This document shows positions 26,677-36,015 of a DNA stretch of 64,000 bases, piece after piece; the stretch's first letter is position 1, and every line of letters starts with the position of its first letter. Below the pieces are notes generated by a model. The model was not told the DNA's origin. It worked only from the letters and a program-made list of their open reading frames with translations, and ran no database searches. The position numbers were made by a program, and so were the translations under genes. Location: NCBI GenBank assembly GCA_000424365.1, contig AUJT01000002.1, forward strand, positions 62,001 through 126,000, written 5' to 3'. This stretch comes from Lachnospiraceae bacterium NK4A144. GTDB lineage: Bacteria > Bacillota > Clostridia > Lachnospirales > Lachnospiraceae.

Positions 26677-28322
26677 TAGTCTTTACACTCCTTAAGTCCT
26701 ATAAAATATCCATCATAAGCATAATAAGTCAACTCAAAGTTATCAAGCATATTTTGCTGAGCCATCGTAAATATGTATATAGTATCTTCCGACGGATGTC
26801 TCGCAGAATCCTCTGCGATCTCCCTTGTATGCAGGTCAAAAGCCCTGGCAAAGTTAAAATCATTTATGGTCATACCATTCATTGCTGCATAATTTGCAAA
26901 AGCATACTGCTCATTTTGCATGAGAAGATCCTTATTCATGAAAACGATATGCCTGTATTTTCCGCTTTCTGCCAGTTCTTCCCATATAGGCGCATCTAAC
27001 ACCTCCATTGCCGGCTGCGCCTCTCTTATCGACCTTCCTTTATCTGATATGCCCGGATAAAGATCGACGATCTGCAGCACAAGACAGCTTATAGTCAATA
27101 CCATGACGATCTTTTCCATACTAGTCTTCGTATTTAACACATTTTCCTGCCCAAGCACAGCAAATGCCCCAAATATCAAGAGATACATAGGTATCCATGC
27201 AAATCTTCCTGTAGAGCGAAAAACCTCCCATGCACTCCTTATAAATCCGGCGCTTCCAATGTCATACATCCAGAGCAAATGCCGCCCTGCGCTAACTTCC
27301 GTAGACAAGGAAAAAAGCAGTGAAAACACAAAGAGCCCTATTCCGAATCCAACCGCCGGTCTTTCCCATATTTTTTTCCGGATTCCTGCGTACAAAGCTG
27401 CAAAGACAAGAACGATAAGGCCAAGCCCCAGATACGAAAAACCCTCGGTCTGACCTTCTGCATAATACGGTATCTCCGGCATAAATAGTGACCACCGCTC
27501 CGGGATAAAAAAGCCCAAAAGATTAAAGCTGTAATACCCAAGCCCGGGAGCACCGGAACTCATACCGGAACTAAAGCCCCCGAGGATCCATAGAGGAAAG
27601 ACCGATGCAGTGCCAAAAGATACGATTATCAACAAAGCACGTAGTAACCCTCTCTGCTCATACCATGTGCGAAGCGCCGAAAATACTATAATAAAAGCGC
27701 AAATCCCCAGTAAATAGATGTGCACAGATGCACAGAGTACTCCCGTAAGCCCCCATCTCAACGCAATCATAAGTGTACGTTTTTTTGCAGAAACTCCCTG
27801 CACACGATCTGCATCCGAAAGGAAAAGATATAAAGCCAGCAATATTATCCAATGTGATGAAACAGCGGTGTGCCAGAAAACCCGTCGCACAAAGGCAGGG
27901 ATAAATATGAGAAATGACGTGTCTATAAGACGCAGAACAGGATTTTTTACATATCGCGCAAGAATTCTTTCTGACAGAATACCCTGCATTACAAAGCAGA
28001 AAAGTCCCCATAGACCAAAATACTGAAATGTCTTCGGAAGAAACGCCCGAAAGAGCTTGAAAAAGACCGCGCACAAAGGAATTGAATCCGTAAAGATCAC
28101 AGATACGCTGTACGGATGATCTGCGGTGTTCATCATGCCGACCATAGGCTGCCATGGCGCCTCTCTAAATAAAAGCCAACCATAATAGTGCTGTCCCGGA
28201 TCACCCTCTGTCAAAAAATCCGTATAAAAAGGCAGCAGGACTTTGGGGCCAAAGATCAAAATAAAGATCATCAGTCCCATAAGTCCTGCTGCAATCGTTA
28301 CAACTCTCCCCTTTAGTTTCAT
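26676..28322 (-). CDS. Polytopic membrane protein, DUF6311-like
   Basis: 548 residues with about 10-11 transmembrane segments and a soluble C-terminal tail of ~130 residues. GDPGQHYYGWLLFREAPW near residue 40 and VIFTDSIPLCAVFFKLF near 73 resemble DUF6311 proteins, which look like GT-C-type glycosyltransferases. The Asp in the first loop (EGDPGQHY) would match the GT-C catalytic Asp, but this is inference. The start has GGGGG 5 bases upstream. It lies between recG and the aminopeptidase with no functional tie to either. Cell-envelope glycan modification is the most plausible role. Confidence 0.68.
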   Translation of the reverse strand: MKLKGRVVTIAAGLMGLMIFILIFGPKVLLPFYTDFLTEGDPGQHYYGWLLFREAPWQPMVGMMNTADHPYSVSVIFTDSIPLCAVFFKLFRAFLPKTFQYFGLWGLFCFVMQGILSERILARYVKNPVLRLIDTSFLIFIPAFVRRVFWHTAVSSHWIILLALYLFLSDADRVQGVSAKKRTLMIALRWGLTGVLCASVHIYLLGICAFIIVFSALRTWYEQRGLLRALLIIVSFGTASVFPLWILGGFSSGMSSGAPGLGYYSFNLLGFFIPERWSLFMPEIPYYAEGQTEGFSYLGLGLIVLVFAALYAGIRKKIWERPAVGFGIGLFVFSLLFSLSTEVSAGRHLLWMYDIGSAGFIRSAWEVFRSTGRFAWIPMYLLIFGAFAVLGQENVLNTKTSMEKIVMVLTISCLVLQIVDLYPGISDKGRSIREAQPAMEVLDAPIWEELAESGKYRHIVFMNKDLLMQNEQYAFANYAAMNGMTINDFNFARAFDLHTREIAEDSARHPSEDTIYIFTMAQQNMLDNFELTYYAYDGYFIGLKECKD

Positions 28323-28337
28323 TGTCCCCCTTGAAAT

Positions 28338-30377
28338 TTACAGCGTTACCCTTCCTGTATCCGCTTCGTAATTCATCAAGCGGTCTTCCGCTTCTTTAGA
28401 AATGCTATGAACAAACTGCGATGCCGCTTTCAGCATATCTGCATCATTATAAACATCCGCGATCTTGAAATCCATTACACCGGACTGGCGGATACCAAAA
28501 AGATCCCCCGGTCCCCTGAGTTTCAGATCCTCAGAGGCGATCTTGAAGCCGTCATTCGTGGAATTAAGCACCTTCAATCTCTTATTTTCATCTTCTCCAC
28601 CGGCGGTGTTCACAAAGATACAGTAGGACTGTGCTTTTCCTCTGCCCACACGACCTCTTATCTGGTGAAGTGCTGCCAGTCCAAATTTTTGTGCATCTTC
28701 TATCATCATGACAGTCGCATTCGGAACATCTACGCCAACTTCAATAACTGTTGTAGACACCAGCACGTCCGTCTCATGTTCAGAAAATTGCCTCATGATC
28801 TCGTTTTTATCTTTTGGTTTCATTTTACCATGAAGCATAGCCACGCGAACCTGATCTCCGTAAATTTCCCTGAGTTTTTCAGAGTAATCCGTGACATTTT
28901 CACCTTCTACCATCTCAGAATCTTCCACCTGAGGGCAGATAACATACGCCTGATGACCTTCTTCAACCTGCTTCCGTATAAAGTTATACGCTTTTTTTCT
29001 GTACTCGATCCCTACAACCGCATTTTTTATAGGCAGACGGGCTGCAGGAAGTTCATCCATTACAGAAATATCAAGATCTCCATAAAGAATGATCGCCAAA
29101 GTCCGCGGTATAGGCGTCGCTGACATTACGAGTACATGAGGTACCTTTTTGTCAATTGCCTTGTCCGCAAGCACCTGCCTCTGATTTACTCCGAAGCGAT
29201 GCTGTTCATCTGTAACAACCAGTGCCAGATTCTGAAAAACCACATCCTCCTGTATCAGCGCGTGTGTACCGATCACGATCTTTGCGTTCCCGTTCTCGAT
29301 TTCTTTCTTCGCCTCTCTCTTTTCCTTCGCAGTGAGAGATCCTGTGAGAAGCACAACCTTATAATCGAGTCCATATTCCTCAAAAAGTCCTCTGATCTTC
29401 TCCGCATGCTGGGAAGCAAGCACTTCCGTCGGTGCCATCATCGCACTCTGATAACCATTTGATGCAGCTGTGATCATAGCAAGGAGCGCCACAATAGTCT
29501 TTCCACTGCCGACGTCTCCCTGTACCAGACGATTCATCGCACGCTCTCCACCAACGTCATTCAGAACGTCCTGAAAAGCTTTTTTCTGAGCATTTGTCAG
29601 CTGATACGGAAGCCTGTTTATCAACTCCGCTGCTTCCTGCGACTCTTTCATCACAAAGTCATTATGCGATGACGCATTCTCAGTCTTCATCCGCCTCACA
29701 GAGAGAAGAAACGACAGATATTCATCAAAAGCCAGCCGCTTTCGCGCCTTTGTCATGATCTCGGGGGATGCCGGTGAATGTACCGTCCTAAGCGCAGACT
29801 CCAGATCCGGCAAAGACAGCGCTTCTCTCTCCTCATCCGTCAAAAAGTCCCTGATAGGAGAAACTGCATCAAAGGCACTTTGAACCGCCTTCCCAATTCC
29901 TTTTGACGTAAGGCCATGAGTCAGAGGATATACAGGATTCAGTATCCCAACCATTTTCTCATATTCCTCTGCATGAAACATGCGCGGATGATCCAGTACA
30001 AAAGAACCTTTATTGAAATTCACCTTACCCAGAAAAACTCTGGTTATCCCGGGCTGAAGTGCTTTCTTAAGGTAAGGCTGATTAAACCATGTGAGCTTTA
30101 TACCGCCTGTATCATCACTGCCAACCACATTCAAAATAGACAGCCGCCTAACATGAATAAGCGACGGCACCCCCTGCACCGTAAGACGCAGCGCAACCAT
30201 TTCGCCTTTTTTCGCCTCCGAAAGTTCCGAAACCTTTCTAACAGGTGGATTAACCACAAAATCCCGGGGGATATACAATAAAAGATCCCATAAAGAAAAG
30301 ACGCCCACTTTGCCGAACAAAGCGGATGTCTTTTCCCCGATTCCTTTTATATTATTAACAGAATCCGATAACTTCAT
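28338..30377 (-). CDS. recG: ATP-dependent DNA helicase RecG
   Basis: 679 residues, normal RecG length. The N-terminal wedge/OB region comes first, then SF2 helicase motifs: GDVGSGKT (I), DEQHRFGVNQR (II, DEQH), MSATPIPRTLA (III), and QIRGRVGRGKAQSYC (VI) with the TRG element after it. It remodels stalled replication forks and Holliday junctions. It follows the DAK2-kinase gene by 5 bases in one operon. Confidence 0.97.
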   Translation of the reverse strand: MKLSDSVNNIKGIGEKTSALFGKVGVFSLWDLLLYIPRDFVVNPPVRKVSELSEAKKGEMVALRLTVQGVPSLIHVRRLSILNVVGSDDTGGIKLTWFNQPYLKKALQPGITRVFLGKVNFNKGSFVLDHPRMFHAEEYEKMVGILNPVYPLTHGLTSKGIGKAVQSAFDAVSPIRDFLTDEEREALSLPDLESALRTVHSPASPEIMTKARKRLAFDEYLSFLLSVRRMKTENASSHNDFVMKESQEAAELINRLPYQLTNAQKKAFQDVLNDVGGERAMNRLVQGDVGSGKTIVALLAMITAASNGYQSAMMAPTEVLASQHAEKIRGLFEEYGLDYKVVLLTGSLTAKEKREAKKEIENGNAKIVIGTHALIQEDVVFQNLALVVTDEQHRFGVNQRQVLADKAIDKKVPHVLVMSATPIPRTLAIILYGDLDISVMDELPAARLPIKNAVVGIEYRKKAYNFIRKQVEEGHQAYVICPQVEDSEMVEGENVTDYSEKLREIYGDQVRVAMLHGKMKPKDKNEIMRQFSEHETDVLVSTTVIEVGVDVPNATVMMIEDAQKFGLAALHQIRGRVGRGKAQSYCIFVNTAGGEDENKRLKVLNSTNDGFKIASEDLKLRGPGDLFGIRQSGVMDFKIADVYNDADMLKAASQFVHSISKEAEDRLMNYEADTGRVTL

Positions 30378-30382
30378 CTAAA

Positions 30383-32089
30383 TTATTCCACCGAAATAAT
30401 GTAATAATAGATAGGCTGATTGCCCTCCTGAACTTCTACTTCAACATCAGGATAAGCCTCATTTAAGAGCTCTGCGAGGACATTTGCCTTTTCTTCTGTG
30501 ATCTGATCTCCATAGTAAAGTGTGATGAGCTCTGTGTCATCATCGACCATAGCCTCAACCATATCCTTTACTGTAGCGTTGATCTCCTGACCAACAGCAA
30601 GGATCGCATGATCACCGATTCCCATGATATCTCCGGAATGGATAGTATGACCATCGATCTCTGTATCACGAACAGCATAAGTAACTTCACCGGTCTTTAC
30701 AAGAGACAGTGCATCTGTCATTTCCTGACGATTTTCCTCTGCTGTATGATCTGGGATAAAGTTAATAAGAGCTGTGATTCCCTGAGGAATAGACTTACTC
30801 GGGATAACGATCACATTCTTATCTTCACTGAGGTCAGCAGCCTGGCTTGCAGCGAGGATGATGTTTTTATTGTTCGGAAGAACAAATACTGTATCTGCAT
30901 TAACCTTTGCAACAGCATCAAGGATATCCTCAGTAGACGGATTCATGGTCTGACCACCGGATATTACAACATCCGCTCCGAGTCCCTTAAATACTTCTGT
31001 AAGACCATCACCAACGGAAACCGTGATAAAGCCGAAATCCTTCTTCTCAGCAGGTACATCTGCTTCTTCTGCCTTATCTACAGCGCCGCTGCCGTTGCCG
31101 TCGATCTCCTCGTACTTTCCGCCATTAAGCTTGAAGAGACGCTCATTGTGCTCTTCTCTCATGTTATCTACCTTCATGTTGGTGAGATAACCATACTTTA
31201 GGCCTTCCTCAAATGCACGACCCGGGTGATTTGTATGAACATGGACCTTAACAATATCTTCCATAGCCACACAAACAATAGAATCACCGATAGACTCAAG
31301 GAATTTCTTAAAATCAGCCTCGTTCTGAGAATTAAATACTCTCTCAAGATTTACGATGAACTCTGTGCAGTAACCAAACTTGATGTCTGCATTTGCGACA
31401 GCATCACGATTGATTCCCTGAGGCTCAGCAGATGTCTGTGTCACCTCGAGGTTCAGAGTAACTTCCTTGCCCTGGATGCAATCCAAAACGCCGCGGATAA
31501 CTTCGATAAGACCTGTTCCGCCGGAATCAACAACTCCTGCTTCTTTAAGTACAGGAAGCAGCTCCGGTGTCTGGGAAAGAACATATTCACCATGCTGAAG
31601 AACCTGGCTTACAAACTCCTCTGTTGAAAGGGATGTATCCTCTGCGAGTTCATTTGCCTTTTCGGAAATACCTCTCGCAACTGTAAGGATCGTACCTTCC
31701 TTCGGCTTCATAACAGCCTTATATGCAGTCTCAACAGCCTTGTTGAATGCAGCTGCGAGAATAGGCGCATCGAGTTCATCATAATCCTGAGCTACCTTTG
31801 TAAAACCTCTTAAAAGCTGAGACAGGATAACTCCGGAATTTCCGCGGGCACCTCTTAAAGATCCCATGGAAATACCCTTACATACAGTCCTCATATCTGC
31901 TGTCTCAGGAAGAGATGCTACTTCCTTTGCTGCAGATGTGATAGTCATAGTCATGTTCGTACCAGTGTCTCCATCCGGTACCGGGAATACATTTAATTCG
32001 TTGATCCGTTCTTTGTTAGCGTTCAGATTGTTCGCAGCGCAAAGGAAGCACTGACGAACAGCACGCGCATCGATCTTCTCAATGGACAA
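30383..32089 (-). CDS. DAK2-domain kinase, YloV/FakA-like
   Basis: I choose a TTG start at 32089 with AGGAGG 9 bases upstream; an earlier TTG at 32113 precedes that ribosome site. The 568-residue product has the DhaL-like N-terminal domain (LNVFPVPDGDTGTNMTMT near residue 35, GARGNSGVILSQLL near 95), a middle domain, and a C-terminal EDD/DegV-like domain. FakA phosphorylates fatty acids bound to a FakB/DegV partner; no fakB lies here. The asp23 (yloU) gene directly upstream reproduces the yloU-yloV-recG order of many Firmicutes, which supports the call. Confidence 0.9.
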   Translation of the reverse strand: MSIEKIDARAVRQCFLCAANNLNANKERINELNVFPVPDGDTGTNMTMTITSAAKEVASLPETADMRTVCKGISMGSLRGARGNSGVILSQLLRGFTKVAQDYDELDAPILAAAFNKAVETAYKAVMKPKEGTILTVARGISEKANELAEDTSLSTEEFVSQVLQHGEYVLSQTPELLPVLKEAGVVDSGGTGLIEVIRGVLDCIQGKEVTLNLEVTQTSAEPQGINRDAVANADIKFGYCTEFIVNLERVFNSQNEADFKKFLESIGDSIVCVAMEDIVKVHVHTNHPGRAFEEGLKYGYLTNMKVDNMREEHNERLFKLNGGKYEEIDGNGSGAVDKAEEADVPAEKKDFGFITVSVGDGLTEVFKGLGADVVISGGQTMNPSTEDILDAVAKVNADTVFVLPNNKNIILAASQAADLSEDKNVIVIPSKSIPQGITALINFIPDHTAEENRQEMTDALSLVKTGEVTYAVRDTEIDGHTIHSGDIMGIGDHAILAVGQEINATVKDMVEAMVDDDTELITLYYGDQITEEKANVLAELLNEAYPDVEVEVQEGNQPIYYYIISVE

Positions 32090-32109
32090 TTTCAAAATCC
32101 TCCTGAATG

Positions 32110-32466
32110 TCAATCAATAACTCTGACGCCCTCGACATAGATATTGATCTTCTCTACTTCAAAGCCTGTGTATTTCTCAAGCTTATATTTCACTGCATCG
32201 ACCAGATTTTCAGCAACAGCCTGGATGCTGACACCATACGCAACGATCACGTGCAGATCGATGATCAGTTTATTTGCATTAAATGTGACGTTGATTCCTC
32301 TTGCAAGGCTGTCCCCTCCAAGAAGTTTTACCAGACCGTCCTTAACAGATACCGCAGCCATTCCGACTATACCAAAGCACTCTGTTGCTTCGTTGCCTGC
32401 GTACTGCGCAATCGCATCTGTGTCAATGACAATATTGCCAAGTTCGGTACTCATGCGTCCCTTCAT
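32110..32466 (-). CDS. Asp23/Gls24 family envelope-stress protein (YloU)
   Basis: The start is set at an ATG at 32466 with TTGGAGA upstream; the longer frame begins with TTG at 32496 and lacks a good ribosome site. The 118-residue product contains IDTDAIAQYAGNEATECFGIVGMA and a C-terminal VIVAYGVSIQAVAENL, both typical of Asp23. Homologues sit at the membrane and affect envelope homeostasis. It is the first gene of an operon with the DAK2 kinase, recG, the DUF6311-like gene and the aminopeptidase. Confidence 0.9.
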   Translation of the reverse strand: MKGRMSTELGNIVIDTDAIAQYAGNEATECFGIVGMAAVSVKDGLVKLLGGDSLARGINVTFNANKLIIDLHVIVAYGVSIQAVAENLVDAVKYKLEKYTGFEVEKINIYVEGVRVID

Positions 32467-32584
32467 GTCTGTCTCCAATCCGAAGCGTCTTTTCAAAAAA
32501 CTGCTGTCTGCCGCGCTTCAAAGCTTACAGCAACCGAAAATGGTATCTGTCCGATCAACTTAACAGAAACCGAAAATCTACAAT

Positions 32585-32613
32585 ATTATATCTCTTAAAG
32601 CAGAAAATGAAAA
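32585..32613 (-). promoter_or_regulatory. Promoter of the asp23-DAK2-recG operon
   Basis: The -10 is a perfect TATAAT (32585-32590), with a 17-base spacer and a weak -35 TTTTCA (32608-32613). It lies between the rpmB terminator and the asp23 start. Confidence 0.6.
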
Positions 32614-32630
32614 GGGTTATTGAACACATC

Positions 32631-32660
32631 AAAAAAGTCGGATGACATTCATCACCCGAC
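32631..32660 (-). terminator. Rho-independent terminator of rpmB
   Basis: The minus-strand stem GTCGGGTGA/TCATCCGAC (with a G-T pair) is followed by TTTTTT. It lies 30 bases after the rpmB stop. Confidence 0.85.
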
Positions 32661-32690
32661 TTTACCGATCTCAATATTATAAAGAAGATG

Positions 32691-32876
32691 TTATGCACGC
32701 TCAACTGCGCCGGAACGCAGGCAGCGGCTGCAAACATAAAGTCTCTTCGGAACGCCGTTCACCTTACACTTAACATGCTTGATATTAGACTTCCAGATAT
32801 GGTTTGACCTTCTATGAGAATGGCTGACATTATTTCCGAAATGAACGTCTTTACCACAAATAGCACACTTTGCCAT
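32691..32876 (-). CDS. rpmB: 50S ribosomal protein L28, zinc-binding form
   Basis: 61 residues, MAKCAICGKDVHFGNN at the start and RLYVCSRCLRSG near the end. CAIC and CSRC give the four-cysteine zinc-ribbon (C+) form of L28. The SHSHRRSNHIWKSN segment is the conserved rRNA-binding part. GGAGG precedes the ATG by 7 bases. It is monocistronic, with its own promoter and terminator. The leader holds a short hairpin (CGAGT/ACTCG). Confidence 0.97.
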   Translation of the reverse strand: MAKCAICGKDVHFGNNVSHSHRRSNHIWKSNIKHVKCKVNGVPKRLYVCSRCLRSGAVERA

Positions 32877-32935
32877 GATAACACCTCCTTGCAGACGAAG
32901 TTTTTCGAGTTCTCTTTGAGACTCGCAACGTTGAT

Positions 32936-32964
32936 ATTCTAACAGAACAATTTTACAAATGCAA
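32936..32964 (-). promoter_or_regulatory. rpmB: Promoter of rpmB
   Basis: The -35 is TTGCAT (32959-32964), the spacer is 17 bases, and the -10 is TAGAAT (32936-32941). Transcription would start near 32930, giving a leader of about 54 nt. Confidence 0.7.
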
Positions 32965-32996
32965 GCATTTTTTTCATTTAGAAAAAATCGTGCTGT

Positions 32997-33398
32997 TTAA
33001 CCGTTTTCAGTACGGTCAAATGCTATATCTACTGCTGCCTCATCAGACACATCAGTAGAACCTGCCTTGGGCTCTGTAAACTTATTTACAAGTTCCGGAA
33101 CCATATCCAGGATCTTTGTCATTGTATCCTGATTCTTTACATTTACAAGACGTACTTTTCCATCGTGAAGTACGAGAACTGCGGACGGAGACATCTTTCC
33201 GCCGATACCGCCTCCGCTCTTTCCTTTCTTTTCACCGGTGCCTGTGCCTGCGCCCATTCCAAATGCCACTTCTACAAGCGGGACCAGTGTCGTATCGCCT
33301 AAGACGATAGGTTCACCGACCACGGTCTTTGTTGAAAGGAAGGAACTCATCCCATTCATCAGCTGTCCGATCACTTCATCAACATTTTTTTCTGACAT
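32997..33398 (-). CDS. GerW/YtfJ-family sporulation protein
   Basis: 133 residues. TKTVVGEPIVLGDTTLVPLVEVAFGMG near 24-50 and a Gly/Lys-rich GGGIGGKMSPSAVLVL are diagnostic of YtfJ (GerW). In Bacillus it is needed for spore germination in some conditions, but it is also kept in Lachnospiraceae that are not seen to sporulate. AAAGGAG precedes the start. It follows the DUF2953 gene, its frequent neighbour. Confidence 0.93.
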   Translation of the reverse strand: MSEKNVDEVIGQLMNGMSSFLSTKTVVGEPIVLGDTTLVPLVEVAFGMGAGTGTGEKKGKSGGGIGGKMSPSAVLVLHDGKVRLVNVKNQDTMTKILDMVPELVNKFTEPKAGSTDVSDEAAVDIAFDRTENG

Positions 33399-33429
33399 TT
33401 ATGCTCCTTTTATCGCGTATAGGTAACTC

Positions 33430-34440
33430 CTACGCTGCTTTTTTTCTGCTGTTTTCTCTTCTGCGACCTCTCTTAAAACGACCGATCACAGCCTTCAGTT
33501 TTTTATTGAAATAAATCTTTAATGCTATAACCACTACAAAGAAAAGCTGTATGTGCCCCGACAGTTCAAAATCACCTTCTATGATCTCCTCGTCAAAATC
33601 GGGCTGAAGCTGTATATGCTCGCCATACAAAGGATTAAACGCACACATCGCTCCGAGTGCCTCACCTGTAGTTGCCGGATCGGAAAAACCAAAATGCAGC
33701 CGCATATTCCACTTCCGCGGTCGTATACGTCTCCATAAAAATGCTGTTTTCTCTAAAAGATCTGCGACAACTTCCTGAGTTTCTGCAGATTCCCACAATT
33801 CTTTATAGTAAGAAATATCCAATAAAATCTGTTTTATTTTATCACATATATTTTTTATTGTGTAGCTGAGATTACGCACAGCAGATACACATTTATCAAT
33901 GATCTCACGGATTTTTACGAAGAAACTTTTATGCTCACGATCAAATTCTTTTAAAACCCTGTCATCGATGGGATCTTGAGACTCTGATGATTCCGGTTCC
34001 TTCTGCTCAGCCACGTACTTCTCAATTACATTCTTTTCAGCTACATCCTGCTCAGCCGAGTCCTGTCCGGTAGTTTCCGGCACGGTCACTTCCTCACCAA
34101 GATCCATATCTCCGAGAACAGGGTCATAATCCGGAAGTCCTTCATCTTCTTCCTGCGCCTCATCTTCAGAAGACATGAGCTTTATTCCTGCGACTTTCAC
34201 TTCATAGCCGATACCATTTCCGTCTTCGCCGCTTTCCGCCCAGGCTCTTGCGTGCAGAAATCTAAAAAGCCACGTTACATTTACATGTCCGTCATATTTC
34301 TTTATCCTCTGATCCGCGTCAGCATCCATGCGATACCTTACAGGTAAAAAGAGTACGAGTCCCAGAACAAATAATACTATGCCGAGTATCACAAGCAGTA
34401 TGATGCCTATGACTTTAAGCACTGTGAGAAAGATCATCAT
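33430..34440 (-). CDS. DUF2953 domain membrane-associated protein
   Basis: 336 residues. One or two N-terminal transmembrane helices (residues ~5-31) are followed by RYRMDAD and HVNVTWLFRFLHARA, then a low-complexity acidic stretch (~95-155, Glu/Asp/Gln-rich). The C-terminal ~150 residues carry the DUF2953 core (RPRKWNMRLHFGFSDPATTGEALGA split here as RPRKWNMRLHFGF and the DPATTGEALG loop). The start forms an ATGA overlap with the upstream gene. Function unknown; linkage to gerW is widespread in Clostridia. Confidence 0.85.
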   Translation of the reverse strand: MMIFLTVLKVIGIILLVILGIVLFVLGLVLFLPVRYRMDADADQRIKKYDGHVNVTWLFRFLHARAWAESGEDGNGIGYEVKVAGIKLMSSEDEAQEEDEGLPDYDPVLGDMDLGEEVTVPETTGQDSAEQDVAEKNVIEKYVAEQKEPESSESQDPIDDRVLKEFDREHKSFFVKIREIIDKCVSAVRNLSYTIKNICDKIKQILLDISYYKELWESAETQEVVADLLEKTAFLWRRIRPRKWNMRLHFGFSDPATTGEALGAMCAFNPLYGEHIQLQPDFDEEIIEGDFELSGHIQLFFVVVIALKIYFNKKLKAVIGRFKRGRRRENSRKKAA

Positions 34441-34823
34441 TTCTCATCCTCGCCTTCCGCTGCCTCGACAATTCCCTTTACCTCTATGGGCCGATTCAGC
34501 AATATATATTTTCTCTGATGGCCAAGCAGATATTCCCTGACCTTATAATTTCCCTGCTCCTTAACAGTATCTTCCAATATTTGTTCCACGATTTTTAATG
34601 CCTCATCGTATCCACATGCGATACCTGCTATCATAACCTCTTTATGCAGAAACGGCTGCAGCAATACATACGACGGATATATTTCCAAGAGATCCGTTCC
34701 ATACTGTGGGATGACGATACAGTACACATTTATCATTCCCGCTCGTGACTGCAATTTTCTCTTTATCTTCCCGGCTTTTTTACATGCCTTTTCTCCGCAA
34801 TACAAATTCCGGATAAACTTCAA
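34437..34823 (-). CDS. Conserved hypothetical protein (128 aa)
   Basis: I prefer a TTG start at 34823, 8 bases after AAGGAGG; the TTG at 34829 is too close to it. The product starts MKFIRNLYCGEKACKKAGKI and is basic at the N-terminus, with YCIVIPQYGTDLLEIYPSY in the middle and an acidic tail. It has no transmembrane helix or signal peptide. I recognise no named family. It heads a three-gene operon with DUF2953 and gerW, overlapping the former by 4 bases, so a role with them is likely. Confidence 0.78.
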   Translation of the reverse strand: MKFIRNLYCGEKACKKAGKIKRKLQSRAGMINVYCIVIPQYGTDLLEIYPSYVLLQPFLHKEVMIAGIACGYDEALKIVEQILEDTVKEQGNYKVREYLLGHQRKYILLNRPIEVKGIVEAAEGEDEK

Positions 34824-34913
34824 GACCAAGCCCTCCTTTTTTAAACCCTGCCATCATAGTACCATAATTTTCTCCCCCTCCCCTATTCTTTTCCTAAAAA
34901 ATCCCGATAAAAA

Positions 34914-34922
34914 TGATATAAC
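34914..34922 (+). promoter_or_regulatory. Candidate extended -10 of the HD-GYP-like gene
   Basis: TGATATAAC (TG-N-TATAAC) lies 32 bases before the ATG at 34954. No convincing -35 is seen at the correct distance, which is tolerated with an extended -10. Confidence 0.45.
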
Positions 34923-34953
34923 AGTAAATTTTGTTTATAGAGGGAGAGATAAT

Positions 34954-36015
34954 ATGCATCTGATACCATCCTCATGGCTTGAAAACGGCATGATACTTGC
35001 CGAAGATATAAAAAGCGGTTCAACCGTAATACTCCGCGAAGGTTCAAAAATCGACAGCATTGCAATAAAGCAGCTGCAGGCATATCACATCGTCGCAGTA
35101 AACATCATGGATCCCGAGGATTTTGAAACAACTTTCTACGGTAAAACCCGTGTTTCAAAAGCCTTTAAGAAATTCGAACAGGACTATACCGCAAACCTTA
35201 TGGCTTATAAAGTAGCCGTTGACTCCTTTATATTCAAGAAAGTCCCGTTCCGTCTCGATGACCTTATCGCCATCGTAAACAATCTTGTACCCGATGATAT
35301 GTCCGGAAAGACCCTGTTTGCATATCTGTATCTCCATCTGCCAACAGAAGACGAACTGACTTACGCTCACGGATTGAACGTTGCCCTTATCTGTAAGATC
35401 GTTGCTCAGTGGCTAAACTTCTCAAAAGAAGACACAAGAGACCTGTGCCTGTGCGGTTTTTTATATGATATAGGAAAATTCAATATTCCAAACGAAATAA
35501 TCTGGAAGCCTGAAAAATTAAATAAAATGGAATATGACCTGATGAAGACGCACGCTTTCTTTGGATGGCATCTTCTCTCTCACTATTCAAAGAATGTAAG
35601 CGAACGTGTTCTGAATGCTACACTTCAGCACCATGAACGAAGTGATGGTTCCGGCTATCCTCAGGGACTGAATCAAAACGAGATCGATCAATTCGCCAAG
35701 ATAATGGCTGTATTAGATGTTTATGAAGCTATGACAAGCGCACGCCCGTATCGTACTTCAAAGTGTCCTTATGAAGTTATCCAGATACTGGAAGATACGG
35801 GACTGCAGCTTTATGATGTGAGTTTTATAATGACTTTCTTAAATCATATTGTTGACGAGCTTATAGGAAACCGCGTCAAACTAAGTGATGACACAGAGGG
35901 CGAGGTAATCATGAACAATCCTCAAAACCTCGCACGACCGATGTTAAAGACAGATGAAAATAACGTAATAAATCTGGCTCAACGGAAAGACTTAAAGATA
36001 ATCGCTATTATCTAG
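34954..36015 (+). CDS. HD-GYP-type domain protein with altered HD motif
   Basis: The start is the ATG at 34954 with AGAGGGAGAG upstream; the longer frame from 34711 covers the divergent gene. The 353-residue product has an uncharacterised N-terminal ~125 residues and an HD-GYP domain at ~130-310. H139, the HHE near 226-228, DGSGYP at ~231 and LDVYEAMTSARPYR at ~254 match the cyclic-di-GMP phosphodiesterase family. The signature HD itself reads YD (GFLYDIGK, Tyr 171). Losing that metal-ligand histidine may impair or change catalysis, so a sensor or altered enzyme is possible. It is the only long plus-strand gene and overlaps the NUDIX gene tail by 8 bases. Confidence 0.85.
   Translation: MHLIPSSWLENGMILAEDIKSGSTVILREGSKIDSIAIKQLQAYHIVAVNIMDPEDFETTFYGKTRVSKAFKKFEQDYTANLMAYKVAVDSFIFKKVPFRLDDLIAIVNNLVPDDMSGKTLFAYLYLHLPTEDELTYAHGLNVALICKIVAQWLNFSKEDTRDLCLCGFLYDIGKFNIPNEIIWKPEKLNKMEYDLMKTHAFFGWHLLSHYSKNVSERVLNATLQHHERSDGSGYPQGLNQNEIDQFAKIMAVLDVYEAMTSARPYRTSKCPYEVIQILEDTGLQLYDVSFIMTFLNHIVDELIGNRVKLSDDTEGEVIMNNPQNLARPMLKTDENNVINLAQRKDLKIIAII

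Noticed and set aside
34711-34953. N-terminal extension of the plus-strand HD-GYP-like gene
   Set aside because: The frame is open from 34711 but lies opposite the 128-aa gene. The ATG at 34954 has the ribosome site and an extended -10 just before it.
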